A DNA stretch of 64,000 nt from Terebella lapidaria. Its lineage: Eukaryota > Annelida > Polychaeta > Terebellida > Terebellidae. The notes under the pieces were generated by a model that saw nothing but the letters and a program-made list of their open reading frames with translations, did not search any database and was not told the DNA's origin. The stretch spans positions 12,852,868 to 12,916,867 of the forward strand of contig OX424555.1 of NCBI GenBank assembly GCA_949152475.1. Reading direction: 5' to 3'. Below are positions 14,101 through 26,100 of the stretch, in pieces. The position numbers and the translations under genes are program-made. The first letter of the stretch is position 1; every line of letters begins with the position of its first letter.

Positions 14101-17100
14101 TCCGTCTGCTTGACGTGTCCGCTACGGACGTCGCTGAGCTACGTGGGAGGCCGCTTTTCTCAGGCTATACCTACGCCAACCTCTCTCGATCGGATATTTC
14201 CGTCATGCGGGAACATCTCCGGGATGAGGCTATGGCCAAGGCTTTGCTTGGGAAGTCGGCGGGGTCTGGGACAGGCAAGAAGACCAAGGGTCAGAAGCCT
14301 GCCCAACCTCAGGCACCACATGCACCCGCTTCTACGCAGCCGCCCTTTCGGGGGGCGCAGCCTCCCCCTCCCCAGGGGGATGGCAAGCGCGGAGGCAAAG
14401 GGGGTGGACGCTTCAAGGGCAAAGGGAAAGCTTCTGGTAAGAAGTGACTCGTTGCGGGAAAGCGTAGGCTCTGTGGAAGGTTCAGTTCTGTCGGAATTCG
14501 ATCTTCCACAACCTGGTCCAGTCGGGGGACGCCTGGCTCAGTTCGTCCAGAACTGGAGCGATCTGGCGTCGTCAGACAATTCAGTCGTGGCATGGGTGAA
14601 GTTCGGTCTCACCTTCAGATGGGAGGCTGGAAAACCACCGATCAGACCCAAAGCGTGGTTCTTCCCTGTGCCCGGCGATCGGGAAAAGTTTCAGCTTCTG
14701 CAGCACGAGGTGCAGCAGTTGCTAGAGAAACGTGCGATCGAGGTGGTCAAGGACGAGAGAGGATTCTATTCTCTCATCTTCCTAGTGCCGAAAAAGACAG
14801 GCGGGTGGCGTCCCGTTTTCGATCTGTCAAACCTCAACAAATTCCTGATCATACCCAGGTTCAAGATGGAGTCGGCGCTTTCCGTCCAGAAAGCTCTGTC
14901 CAAGGGGAAGTGGGCAGTCAGTATCGACGTCAAGGACGCGTACTTACATGTGCCAATACACCCAGCCGATCGGCGATACCTCAAGTTCGCCTTCGAAGGT
15001 TCGGTGTATCAGTTCAGGGTACTTCCTTTTGGGGTAGCCACCGCCCCTTACGTGTTCACCCGTATCGTAAGGACGATGGCAGCCAGGTTTCGATCGGTTG
15101 GAATTCAATTCCACCATTATATCGACGATTGGTTAATCATAGCCGACTCCCCGTCTCAGGCTATAGAGCAATCCGGGTTCGTCCTCAGGTTGGCGACCAG
15201 CCTCGGCTGGATCCCCAATTGGGCGAAGTCTCATCTGTCCCCGACACAGAGGTTCGAATATGTCGGGGTAGATTACGATCTAGAGCGAGGAGTAGCTCTT
15301 CCTCCGCGGAAGAGAGTTCTCAAGGCGATTGCGGCGATGGAGGTCGCGCTGACGCAGTCGTCGATCACAGCTCGACAGTTTCTGTCCATCATCGGTCTGT
15401 TGGCGTCGATGGAGAAACAGGTGCCGTTCGGCAGGTGCTTCCTCAGACCCATTCAATGGTGTCTAGCGTTGCAATGGCGGATCCTCACCGATCGACTAGA
15501 CCAAGTCGTATCGGTGGACGATCGTGCTCGGGAAGCAATGCATTGGTGGCAGGACCATCGGAATCTTTTCCGAGGGATGCCACTCGCGGAGTATCTGCCC
15601 GATCGGACCTTCTTCACCGATGCGTCAGAATTGGCTTGGGGAGCTCATATGGACGAGCACGAACTCTCTGCTGTGTGGAACACGAGCGAGAGGGCGTTGC
15701 ACATCAATGTCCTAGAGCTGCGAGCGGTGAGACGTGCGTTCGAGATCTGGGGGCCTCAGAGTCCCCCAGGGACGAAGTGGTTGGTCTTCACAGACAACAG
15801 CACAGTAGTGGCGCACCAAAACAAACAAGGTGGAACTCGGTCGAGTCAGCTTTGTTTGGAGGCCGAGTGTCTGATCAGGTTTGCCTTCAAGTACCGTCTG
15901 TTTATCAGGGCGAGGCACCTGCCGTGTCACAGGAATGTCCTAGCGGACGCTCTGTCGAGACCGGACAAGATCATAGGCACGGAGTGGAGTCTGCATCCGG
16001 GGGTGTTTCGGCGCGTTTGTCAGGCGTTCGGGACACCGAACATAGACCTGTTCGCAACCTTTCGGAATCACAAGCTCCCGGTCTACTTCTCACCTCTGCC
16101 AGAGAGCGAGGCACTGGCTGTGGACGCGATGTCTCAGTCGTGGGACGGGATGTTCGGGTATGCGTACCCGCCAACTCGGTTCCTAACAGAAGTGCTGCAC
16201 AAAGTAGCCAGGTCTCAGTGCGAGATTCTGTTGGTGGCGCCATGCTGGCCGATGCAGGCGTGGTTCCCCCTGCTACTGTCCCTCCTGATCGATGTACCAC
16301 GGGTTCTCCCGATCGAGGACAGGTTGCTGAAGCAACCGGGGCGGGATATATTTCACGATTCCGTCCACGTGCTCAAATTACACGTCTGGAGGCTATCGAG
16401 CGATCCTTCCAGGAGGCAGGATTTTCTCAGCAGGTGTCCGTACATCTCGCGAGAAAGAATAGGAGATCCTCCTCTAAAACGTATGAGGCTAAATGGAGAG
16501 TATTCGTACGTTGGTGTAACGGAAGGCGCATTGATCCGCTCTCTGCCCCTCTGAATGCAGTGCTAGACTTTCTCTGCTATCTCTTTGATAGGCTTAATTT
16601 GAAGCCTACTACGATCGAGGGATACAGGTCCATGCTGGGCCCTGTATTCCGTGCTAGGGGGATCGATTTAACTAATAATCGTATCCTTGCTGATCTCTTG
16701 GCGTCCTTTAGGACGCAAAGGCCACGCGGAGTTCCTACTCTACCGGATTGGGACATGGCTTTTGTACTATATTGTCTTACTAAAGCACCTTGGGAGCCTC
16801 TCAAGGAAGTTTCCTTGCAGAGGTTAACTCTTAAGACTTTCCTGCTAGTTATGCTAGCAAGTGGTCGAAGACGCTCAGATGTCGCGGCGATCGACGTATC
16901 GCGAGTCGCATTTGGCGCGGATGGGTCCGTTTCCTTATACCCAGTACGTGATTTTATGCCTAAAACACGTGCTGCAGTTGAGGGCGGGAAAGCGTTCTCC
17001 CCTATCGTAATTCCGTCACTGGGCGGTTACGTAGGACGGAATGAGCCGGACGCTCTATTGTGTCCGGTAAGAGCGCTGAAAATCTACATCGATCGTACCA

Positions 17101-20100
17101 GATCGATCAGGAAAGATCGCAAGCGATTATTTATTTCCTATCAGCCTAACAGGGCTACGGATATCTCCACAGCTACACTATCCCGATGGGTGAAGGTTGT
17201 AGTGAGGACTGTCTATGCGGAATCAGGTGCTGACGATCGAGTCACTTACAAAATATCGTCCCACCAAATCCGACACATCTCGATGTCTTTGGCGGCCAGG
17301 TCGAATATTCCGTTGGAATATATCGTGAGGGCTGGAATGTGGACTAATTCTACGACATTCATCGGGTTCTATCTGTCCAATGCTGCCGAACTTCAGGACC
17401 AGTCGTCCAGATTTAGACTGGGTCCGCTGGTCGTAGCGCAAGCTGTTGTTTGAACCAGCTGGACAGAAAAGTCTTGGTTTTAACGTGCACGTGTATATAA
17501 GCAACACTTTGTGTTTGTGTTTGAGTTCTTTATGATTACGGTCTCAAGTAGAGTTCCGTTTTCCACCGATGGGTGAAGAAGAAATTCGTGCATGTCGGAG
17601 GCAAGCGATCGCACCGCTAGGTGAGTATCTTTATTATATTACTAAAGATATATCGAAAATGTAGCATTTTAGCGATTCGCTTGAAATCAAGACTATCGTC
17701 TGTTTTCATGACTCTCTAGCACTACTGCTCCACCGCCTATCCTTTGATTCTAAGGAGCATGTAGTAGTTTAGATTGGTGATGTATAAAATAAACTTCCCA
17801 AATTTTAATTGTAAATTTGCCGTTTATTGTTATTACTCACCTCTAAACTACTACAGTAAAGGCCCTCCCATCCATCCCCGCCAGTTGTGTGCTAGGGGCT
17901 TCCTTTTGTCGTTTTTTGGACAGAAAAGTGAAGCTTCTGCGCAGCTGCGCGCGCATATGCGCGGCGGTTTTGGCGGCAAAAGGAGCGCTCGAGTCATGCA
18001 GGCAGACGATCGTGCCTTGCTTTCAGTACGCGAATTTCTATCCAGAACGATCCAAAGGATCGAAAAGGAGCATGTAGTAGTTTAGAGGTGAGTAATAACA
18101 ATAAACGGCAAATTTACAATTAAAATTTGGGAAATTTACACTTCTTTGTTCAATTATATCGATTTTTGTTGGCATTTTAACACTGTGCATGATGGTGACT
18201 ATATCTTGAAAATACTAACAATAAAAATGCCGAACAACTTTGATTCCAGCATGCTCCTGCAGCACCCAGGGAACAGTTGGTAACTACGGCTGTGACAAAA
18301 GAACGGGAGAGTGTCGGTGTAAACGATTTGTGACAGGTCGTAGCTGTGACCAGTGTTATGTGAGTAGATGTCATGTATATCAGCAAAAATCTTACTTTAG
18401 TCTGCAATTTATGTGCAATTCTATTTGCTTTGAAAGATTATGAGTGAATCAATTGATCAATCAATCAACATTCAGGAAACTTCAGTTTATTAGACAAATA
18501 GTTATTAGATAAATACAAAAGAAGTATCCATACTACCGGGTACTTATCGTTGTTTGTACAACAAATATGACGTGTTGCTCTTGTAGCCTGGTTACTGGGG
18601 TATGGGAGAGAGTGAGGAGGGTTGCCAGCCCTGTGACTGTGACCCCGGCGGTGCCTATGACAACAACTGTGACATCGTCACTGGTCAGTGTAAGTGCCGA
18701 CCTAACATCCGGGGGCGAACTTGCGACCAGACCATTGATGGATTCTTCCTGCCTGGTCTCGACTTCATCAAATATGAGGCTGAGTTTGCCAATCCTGGAG
18801 GGGTATGTGTGAATACAAGTACATATAATGTGATGAATTTTGATTCAAATTATGAAATGCATAAAAAGTAAAATGATATCCAGTGATAGAATCAATGGTA
18901 TACCAATTGTGATTTTCATGATGTCAATTACCCGGTACACAAAATAAATATTCCCAGTATGGAACAAACATACAGCAGATATTAACAAGAATGGTTTCTA
19001 TGTTGACAGAACTGCCAGGTGTTGATGCGAGATCGTGTTCCGGGGCGGCCTGTGACATGGACGGGGCCGGGTTTCATGAAGGTCATGGAGGGTGATTACA
19101 TCGAGTTCCTGATCGACGACATTCCCAAGTCCATGGAGTACGACCTCCTCATCCGATACGAACCTCAGGTCTGGGCACTGGAAACTGAAAGCTTTGACTA
19201 GAATTGAAGACTTTTAGTGCCATTTGGCATGCATCTGATGACTAGGCATCTAAACTGTGTTTATGGATAGCTGGGATCACTTTGTGTACCCTGGTATCCA
19301 CAATCAAACAATCCATCAATCCAGAACCCTTTTATACTTTACTGATCCCCCGCGTGTAGATGCGAGAGCGTTGGGAGGACGTGCGAGTGACGATCCAGCG
19401 CCCGGGCCCTATAGACCAGCGAGGTCCCTGCGCCAACACAATCCCCCAGGACGATCTCAAGAGTCTCTCCTTGCCTGCAGGTACAACCGCATAGGGTCAC
19501 TGTGGAAGTGGTTTCTATTGAACCATAGTGCTTTGTATTGCATAATTACACAGGTCTAGATATGTCTTGTACATATTGTTACTTACATTGTTAATATTGT
19601 CTCATATTGCTTGCTTTTGATGGTATACGCTGTTTTCCAATATATTGTCTCATGAGTTCTCAATTGTATACATGTATATTCTATATCCTGGAATACCAAT
19701 ACTCCGGCAATGTCACTAACACTGACTTCCTTGCTTACTATAAACTTCTGTAGTTAGAGATTCTTAGATGATGCACTTGCAAGCTCTCATGGTAAAGATT
19801 GGTAGTTTGATTCCAAAACAAATAAGACTTTACCAGTAAACTCACCAGTACAAGTACATATGTATGTGTACATTTATATTAATATATACCATACTTAGAT
19901 TTTTGTTCAGAACCAACCTTTTTGAGAATTGTGTGCATCTTGAAATTTGAACTGTTCAATCATGGTATTTCCTATTCCCTCCCCTTGAGACAAGCTTGCT
20001 CTATCACTGTTCCTGTACATTTCCATGTTGCTTTTGTTATCGTGCATGTAGTTGATCCTGCCATAGTGACTGCCCCTCACTCGAGTGCTGACCAGTATGT

Positions 20101-23100
20101 TGGTAGTGGCGACGTAGATGAAGATCTAATATATGACGATGGACGCGGGTATTCCGCGCACAAACGACACTATCCGCACTATGATGGATACCAGTATGAT
20201 GACAATAGCATCGTGGAAGATTTGGGGGCAGAGTTTACCCCAGTCATTGGTAGTAAGTGCTGCTTTCGCATAGTTAAAGCCGTATGCAGCACACAGTTAT
20301 GTAATCTGTTTGTATATTATGATATGCTCTTCTACTGCTTGATAGTTGTACAGAATATCTAGTAGATTTTAACATGTTCTATTAGTTTCTAAGTTTCTTT
20401 AATATGCATGCACTGTGCTTGTGCTTCCATGTTCCAAATAGTTTCCTCTTTGCTATCTTCATGACTGTAAATTATATTCCAATTCTAGTCTTGCTGTAGT
20501 GTTTCGTTTTGTTTCAGCTCATGACAAAAGGACACACTTTAAGCATATGTATTCCCTTTGATCTATTTTTCCGATGGTTCCTAGACCTCGTTGTTTTGTT
20601 TGCCAGGTTCTCGTTATTTCCTGGTTACGCCCGCGACCTGTCTGGAAACTGGGACATCATACACCTTGAGGATCGACTTCCCACGATACAAAATGGGCAC
20701 AGGGACACCTCAGGCCACCATTCTCATCGACTCTGTATGTTTTCATTTCTGCAGTGTGGTCAAACAATCAAGTTGCATAAAACATTAAATGGACTTCTGT
20801 ATAAAACTGATGTCAAGATCTCACTGATCCTGACTGCTTACAGATTGCGCTGATCCCAAGTCTGGATGGGATCTCTATCTTCCAAGGCCCAGGTGTACCG
20901 GAGCGACGCAAGCAGGAGTACGAACATTACGGCTGTCAGGAGGCACAATACGCTGTCAACAAACCCGAACTCGTCGACATTTGCCGCGATCTTATCTTCA
21001 GCATTAGTGCCGAGATGTTTGATGGTGCCAGAGGTAGATGGTGTGAACATAGTCGAATGATGATTTCTGAGTAGAGTTGACAAGGAGAGTATGAAATGTA
21101 AGCTATCACTTTGCCAGATCGCTTATTTCAGAATTGGCTGTTTGTTTATTTCAGACTGTCAGTGTGACCAGACAGGGTCAACAAGTGCAGTCTGTGAGAC
21201 GATCGGGGGTCAGTGCGACTGTAAACCCAACGTCATTGGTCGGACATGTAACAAGTGTGCACCATCTACATATGGATTTGGTCAGAATGGATGTCAATGT
21301 AAGTCTAATGCACTGCAATACAATTGGTATGTAGGACACTTGATGTACACTTCATGTTGTATTTCTTTTCGAATAATTCAACCTGAGCAGTGGCCAATGT
21401 AATCATATTTCACTTCAGCTTGCAACTGTAACGCCATTGGTTCAAGTAACAACTACTGTGACCAGACGACAGGCCAGTGTGATTGTCGACCCATGGTCTA
21501 TGGCAGACAGTGTAACGAGTGTCAGCGAGGCTCCTGGGGATTCCCGAACTGTCAGCCTTGTCGCTGTAATGGTCGGGCCGACGAGTGCTCAAACGATATA
21601 GGAGCTTGTTTACGTTGTCGTGACAACACAGGTGGCCACTACTGTGACCAGTGTGCCCCTGGTTACTATGGTGATCCCAGGCCTGGGTCTGGCTTTGGCT
21701 GTCAGCCTTGTATGTGTCCAGGTGGTGTGGATAGTGGCTACCAACATGGAGATACCTGCAGACTGGACACACGATACAACAGGGCCATCTGTGACTGCAA
21801 ACCAGGATACACAGGTGAGTTCATGTTTGGCAGGATCATCATTTTGTGTACCGTATACAAGTTCATTTCATCCATCCCTAAAGCAGTTCGATAATTTGTT
21901 AACTTCTGAAGAACTTTAGTATGGAATAACATTTGTCTCATCCTCCCAGGTGACCGCTGCGACCAGTGTGCTGACAACTACTACGGTAACCCGCTGATCC
22001 CTGGGGGCACCTGTCAGCAGTGCCTGTGTAATGGGAACATTGACCCAGACATGCCAGGGAGCTGTGATCCCACCACTGGCGAGTGTCTCAAGTGTCTCTT
22101 CAACTCTGAGGGCTTCAACTGTGAGACGTGCAAGGAGGGTTACTATGGAGATGCTACACAACACAGCTGTCTTGGTAATCATGGCTCCACTTCTTAGGTT
22201 CATCTAGACCAATATGTTCTATGAGATAAGAGTAACAAACAAATATTCAGTCAAAATTCAAGCAGGGTGAATTCACACTGACTCATCTTACAAGCTGAAA
22301 TCTGACGAAAGTAATGATTCTACATTTCTGCTTGTCACACCCACCAGAGTGTAACTGTAACCTGCTGGGCTGGGACCGCCGTGCTGGAATGTGTGACCCT
22401 GAAACCGGCCAATGTCCATGTCTGCCAAACGTCGTGGGTCGAGACTGCGGACAGTGTGCGCCCAACCACTGGCGGATTGCTAGCGGCCTTGGCTGTGAAC
22501 CCTGTACCTGCGACCTCCAGGGCTCCTACTCAGCCAGGTGCAATGAGGTACGACATCACTTGTTCTGGATGTGGCTTGTACAGTATGATTGCTTACATGT
22601 CAACAGATAATAAGCATTTACGAAACCAGTACCAAGCCGTTTATCTCTCTCTCTTCCTTGCAGTTCACGGGACAGTGCGAGTGTAAGCCAGGCCGTGGTG
22701 GACGAGACTGCAGCCAGTGTCCTGACCTGTACTGGGGTGACCCCAATCAGCAGTGCATCCGTAAGTATCAGTTCTTTCATCTTTGTCATACTTCACTAGT
22801 GATTGCATATATTCAAACCCGTGGCATATTGAACATTGCTATATAAAATGACAAAACTAGGTGAGTGTGTTTTCCAGCACGCAGGAAAGATCGAGTTTGA
22901 ACTGGCGGAAGAATACAAGAGAGCACGAGACCGAAGGTCGAGTGCTTTCTGGTGTTCTTCCGCCAGTTCAAACGAGATCTTTCCCGCGTGCTGGAAAACA
23001 CACGAAACAGGTTTTGTTTTTAGGTTACCGGACCTTTGGTCCGATAACCTATTGGCATGGCGTTGCGTCCGTCGTCCGTCCGTCCGTCCGTCCGTCCGTC

Positions 23101-26100
23101 CGGCGTTAACATTTTTATCTTTAAAGTTAACGATCAAATCTTTCTGAAATTTTGCACAAAAATGCCTAAAAATATTTTGAGAAGGAGGTATTTTTTTGTT
23201 TTTTGATTTTCGCATTTTTTTCAAAATGGCGGCCGTTTTTGTCGAAAAACGCTCAATATAGGACTTTGACGGCCAATTTCTCAAAAACAGTCTGATCAGT
23301 TTTGAGTTTTTGGTTTCAAAAGATTCCCCTCATATACCTCTGTGATATGTATAAGTGTGGTTGCCCTAAATCTGCCGGTTTCCATGTGGCGGCCATTTTG
23401 AATTTTTGGCGGGTCGGCGAAAAAAATTTTTTTCGCCCCAAATCGCATTACTATCCATTTTGGGCCATTTCTAGGGCAAAAAATTTTTTTCACCCTTTGA
23501 AAAAAATTTTGGACTTGGAAAATTTTCGGCACTTTTTCCCTTCATAATGGGAGCTGTCCGGACTGTACTCATAGAACGCTTGAAGATAGAGCTTAGAAAT
23601 TGGCACTTTCAAATGGGAAGTCATATATGGCGACTTGTGTGGTGACCTTGAATTTGACTTTCGATGACCTTGAAAGGTCAAAACAGCCATTTTGGGGTCG
23701 AAAAACGCTCAAATTTGCACCTGGTCTGTATTTTCTCAAAAACTCTCTGATCAGTTTTGAGATTTTTGCTTAAAAAGATTCCTCTTATATACCTCTGTGA
23801 CGTGTATAAGTTTTGTTGCCCTTGAATCGCCGATCTCAGTGTGGCGGCCATTTTGAATTTTTCACGAGTCGGCGAAAAAAAATTTTTTCGCCCCAAATAA
23901 CATTACTATCCATTTTGGGCCATTTCTAGGCAAAAAAAAATTTTCACCCTTTGAAAAAAATTTTGGACTTAGAAAATTTTCGGCACTTTTTTCCTTCATA
24001 ATGGGAGCTGTCAGGACTGTACTCATAGAACGCTTGAAGATAGAGCTTAGAAATTGGCACTTTCAAATGGGAAGTCATATATGGCGACTTGTGTGGTGAC
24101 CTTGAATTTGACCTTGGATGACCTTGAAAGGTCAAAACAGCCATTTTGGGGTCAAAAAATGCCCAGATTTGCCTTTGTAGATGAAATGCTTGCAGATAGA
24201 GCTCATGTTTGCATTATGAACATATAGGAAGACATATATGGCACAACTAATGATGACCTTGAACTTGACGTCAGATGACCTTGAGTGCCAAATGTCTGAC
24301 TTGGAATGTGTAAATTGACCTGAGCGGCCTAAACGATTCCACCCAACATATAGAATATCAAATGCCGCACACATACATGTAATGGTTATGGTTACATCGA
24401 AGTTCATACGGATGACCTTGATTGGTAAATCCCAAGGTCATATGTTTACACTGCGAACCTTGCTTGGTAAATCTCAAGGTCTGTTACCTGCCAATGCTGC
24501 CATGGCCAAACCAAAATTGTCCGGTAACCTATTTTAGCCTTTGGGCTAATTTTTATCACATGCTATGAATTTATGATTCTAAAATATTTCAAAACCCAAC
24601 GCATGTAAAGTAAAGTGAAATTGTACAAAAAATTGGGAGAACTTCTTACAATCTTTGATTGCACTCAAGGACCCCTTCTACTCATGAGTACAAGAGCCGT
24701 GAACATATGCGTTGCTAGGAAACAGTATAAACAATGCAGATCACCGGGTCGTCAAATACTTTGTATTATGACGTCAAAGTGGTTATACGTTTTCGGCATG
24801 GTTATAGTTTCATTGTCACGTCATAGAACACTCGTGCTTTCGATGTTGTTTCACATCAAGAAAAGTGCATGTGAATATGTGACATGTGAAGCAAAAATGT
24901 GAAGGAAAAAATAGTGCAAACATGATGTTTCCGGCAAAGGTTGTCACACTGTCGGAAATCACTGTGTGTTCCTACTGTTTTTAGTTTAAGATAAATTCAT
25001 AGCATGTGATAAATCATGTTCATTCATTGAATGTTTATCTAAACTTGTCATTTATCACCATATATCTTGCTCTGACCAGCGTGTAACTGTAATGCGGAGG
25101 GCTCTGAGACGCAGCAGTGTGACCGCCGTAGCGGGGCATGTGAGTGTTCCGTGGGTATCGCTGGGGACAAGTGTGATCGATGTGCGCGCGGGACAACTGG
25201 AGAACTGCCGTACTGCGTGCCATGTGGCGAGTGCTTCGACAACTGGGACAGAATCATCATGGAACTCCGCAGTCAGTATAACTCTTACAATACAACAATC
25301 AAAGTAATGACCACATAAACTTTATCGAACCATGGCGCATTGTAGTCATTTCTAAAAAAAATGGAATTTGATGTACCATACAATGTCATGTGTGTATTTC
25401 TCATGTACAGTCATGTGCATGTCTTGCTATAATGCTTTCGTTGGTATGCCCCGCCCACAGACCAGACAGACATTTTGTTGCGGCTGGGAGATAACATCAA
25501 AGTGGGCGGAGCTCCAGGTGCGTTTGACGAAGAATTCATGGACATGGAGGAGAAACTGGATCAGATCCGCAGAATCCTGGGCATGAGTAACATCACTGAG
25601 GATGATATCGACCTGCTTCGCAACAACCTCGACATCATCAGGTCAGTCAGCATGGCGCAGTGCTGCAGTGTGCAGAATGCAAGTGGATTCCATGTAGTTC
25701 ATTAGACATTGGTTAAAAATCCATCAATGAGATGGTTAATACATATCAAGGGAATATACAAGAGTGAATGGTACTGCGGCCCCCTCAAATGAATGTAATG
25801 CTAAAAAGCTATAGTAGGTAAAGTAGGATGTACAGTGGTCCTCCTCAGATAAGACCTACCCTTCTGCCACAAAATTAATGGTCTTATCTAAGGGGATGTC
25901 TTATTAGAGGGGTTCATTTACATGTTAAAGTCATTCTAGTGCCACAAGAATAAGTCTTTACTGATGGGGAAGTCTTTCTTGAGGGGGGTCTTATCTGAGG
26001 GGGACCACTGTACAAGTAAATGTGCCAGTTTGACTGCATGATTTATCATGTGATTTGTTTTACCTGCAGACAAAACCTGACAGACAGTGAGAACACACTG

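Larger units (their letters stand above)
11744..18133 (+). mobile_element. DIRS-type tyrosine-recombinase retrotransposon, apparently full length
   Basis: About 6.39 kb inside the laminin intron 11680-18249, same orientation as the gene. Structure: left terminal repeat (to about 11930), Gag-like ORF, RT-RNase H ORF, tyrosine recombinase ORF, internal complementary region (about 17750-17835), and right terminal repeat (about 17920-18133) inverted relative to the left. The internal complementary region reads as the reverse complement of the right end joined to the left end, the circle-junction template that defines DIRS elements. No target duplication is seen; the ends share only an 'aa' at the junction, as expected for recombinase-mediated entry. 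All three ORFs are open and the termini nearly identical, so the copy looks young. It is GC-richer than the surrounding intron. Confidence 0.92.
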
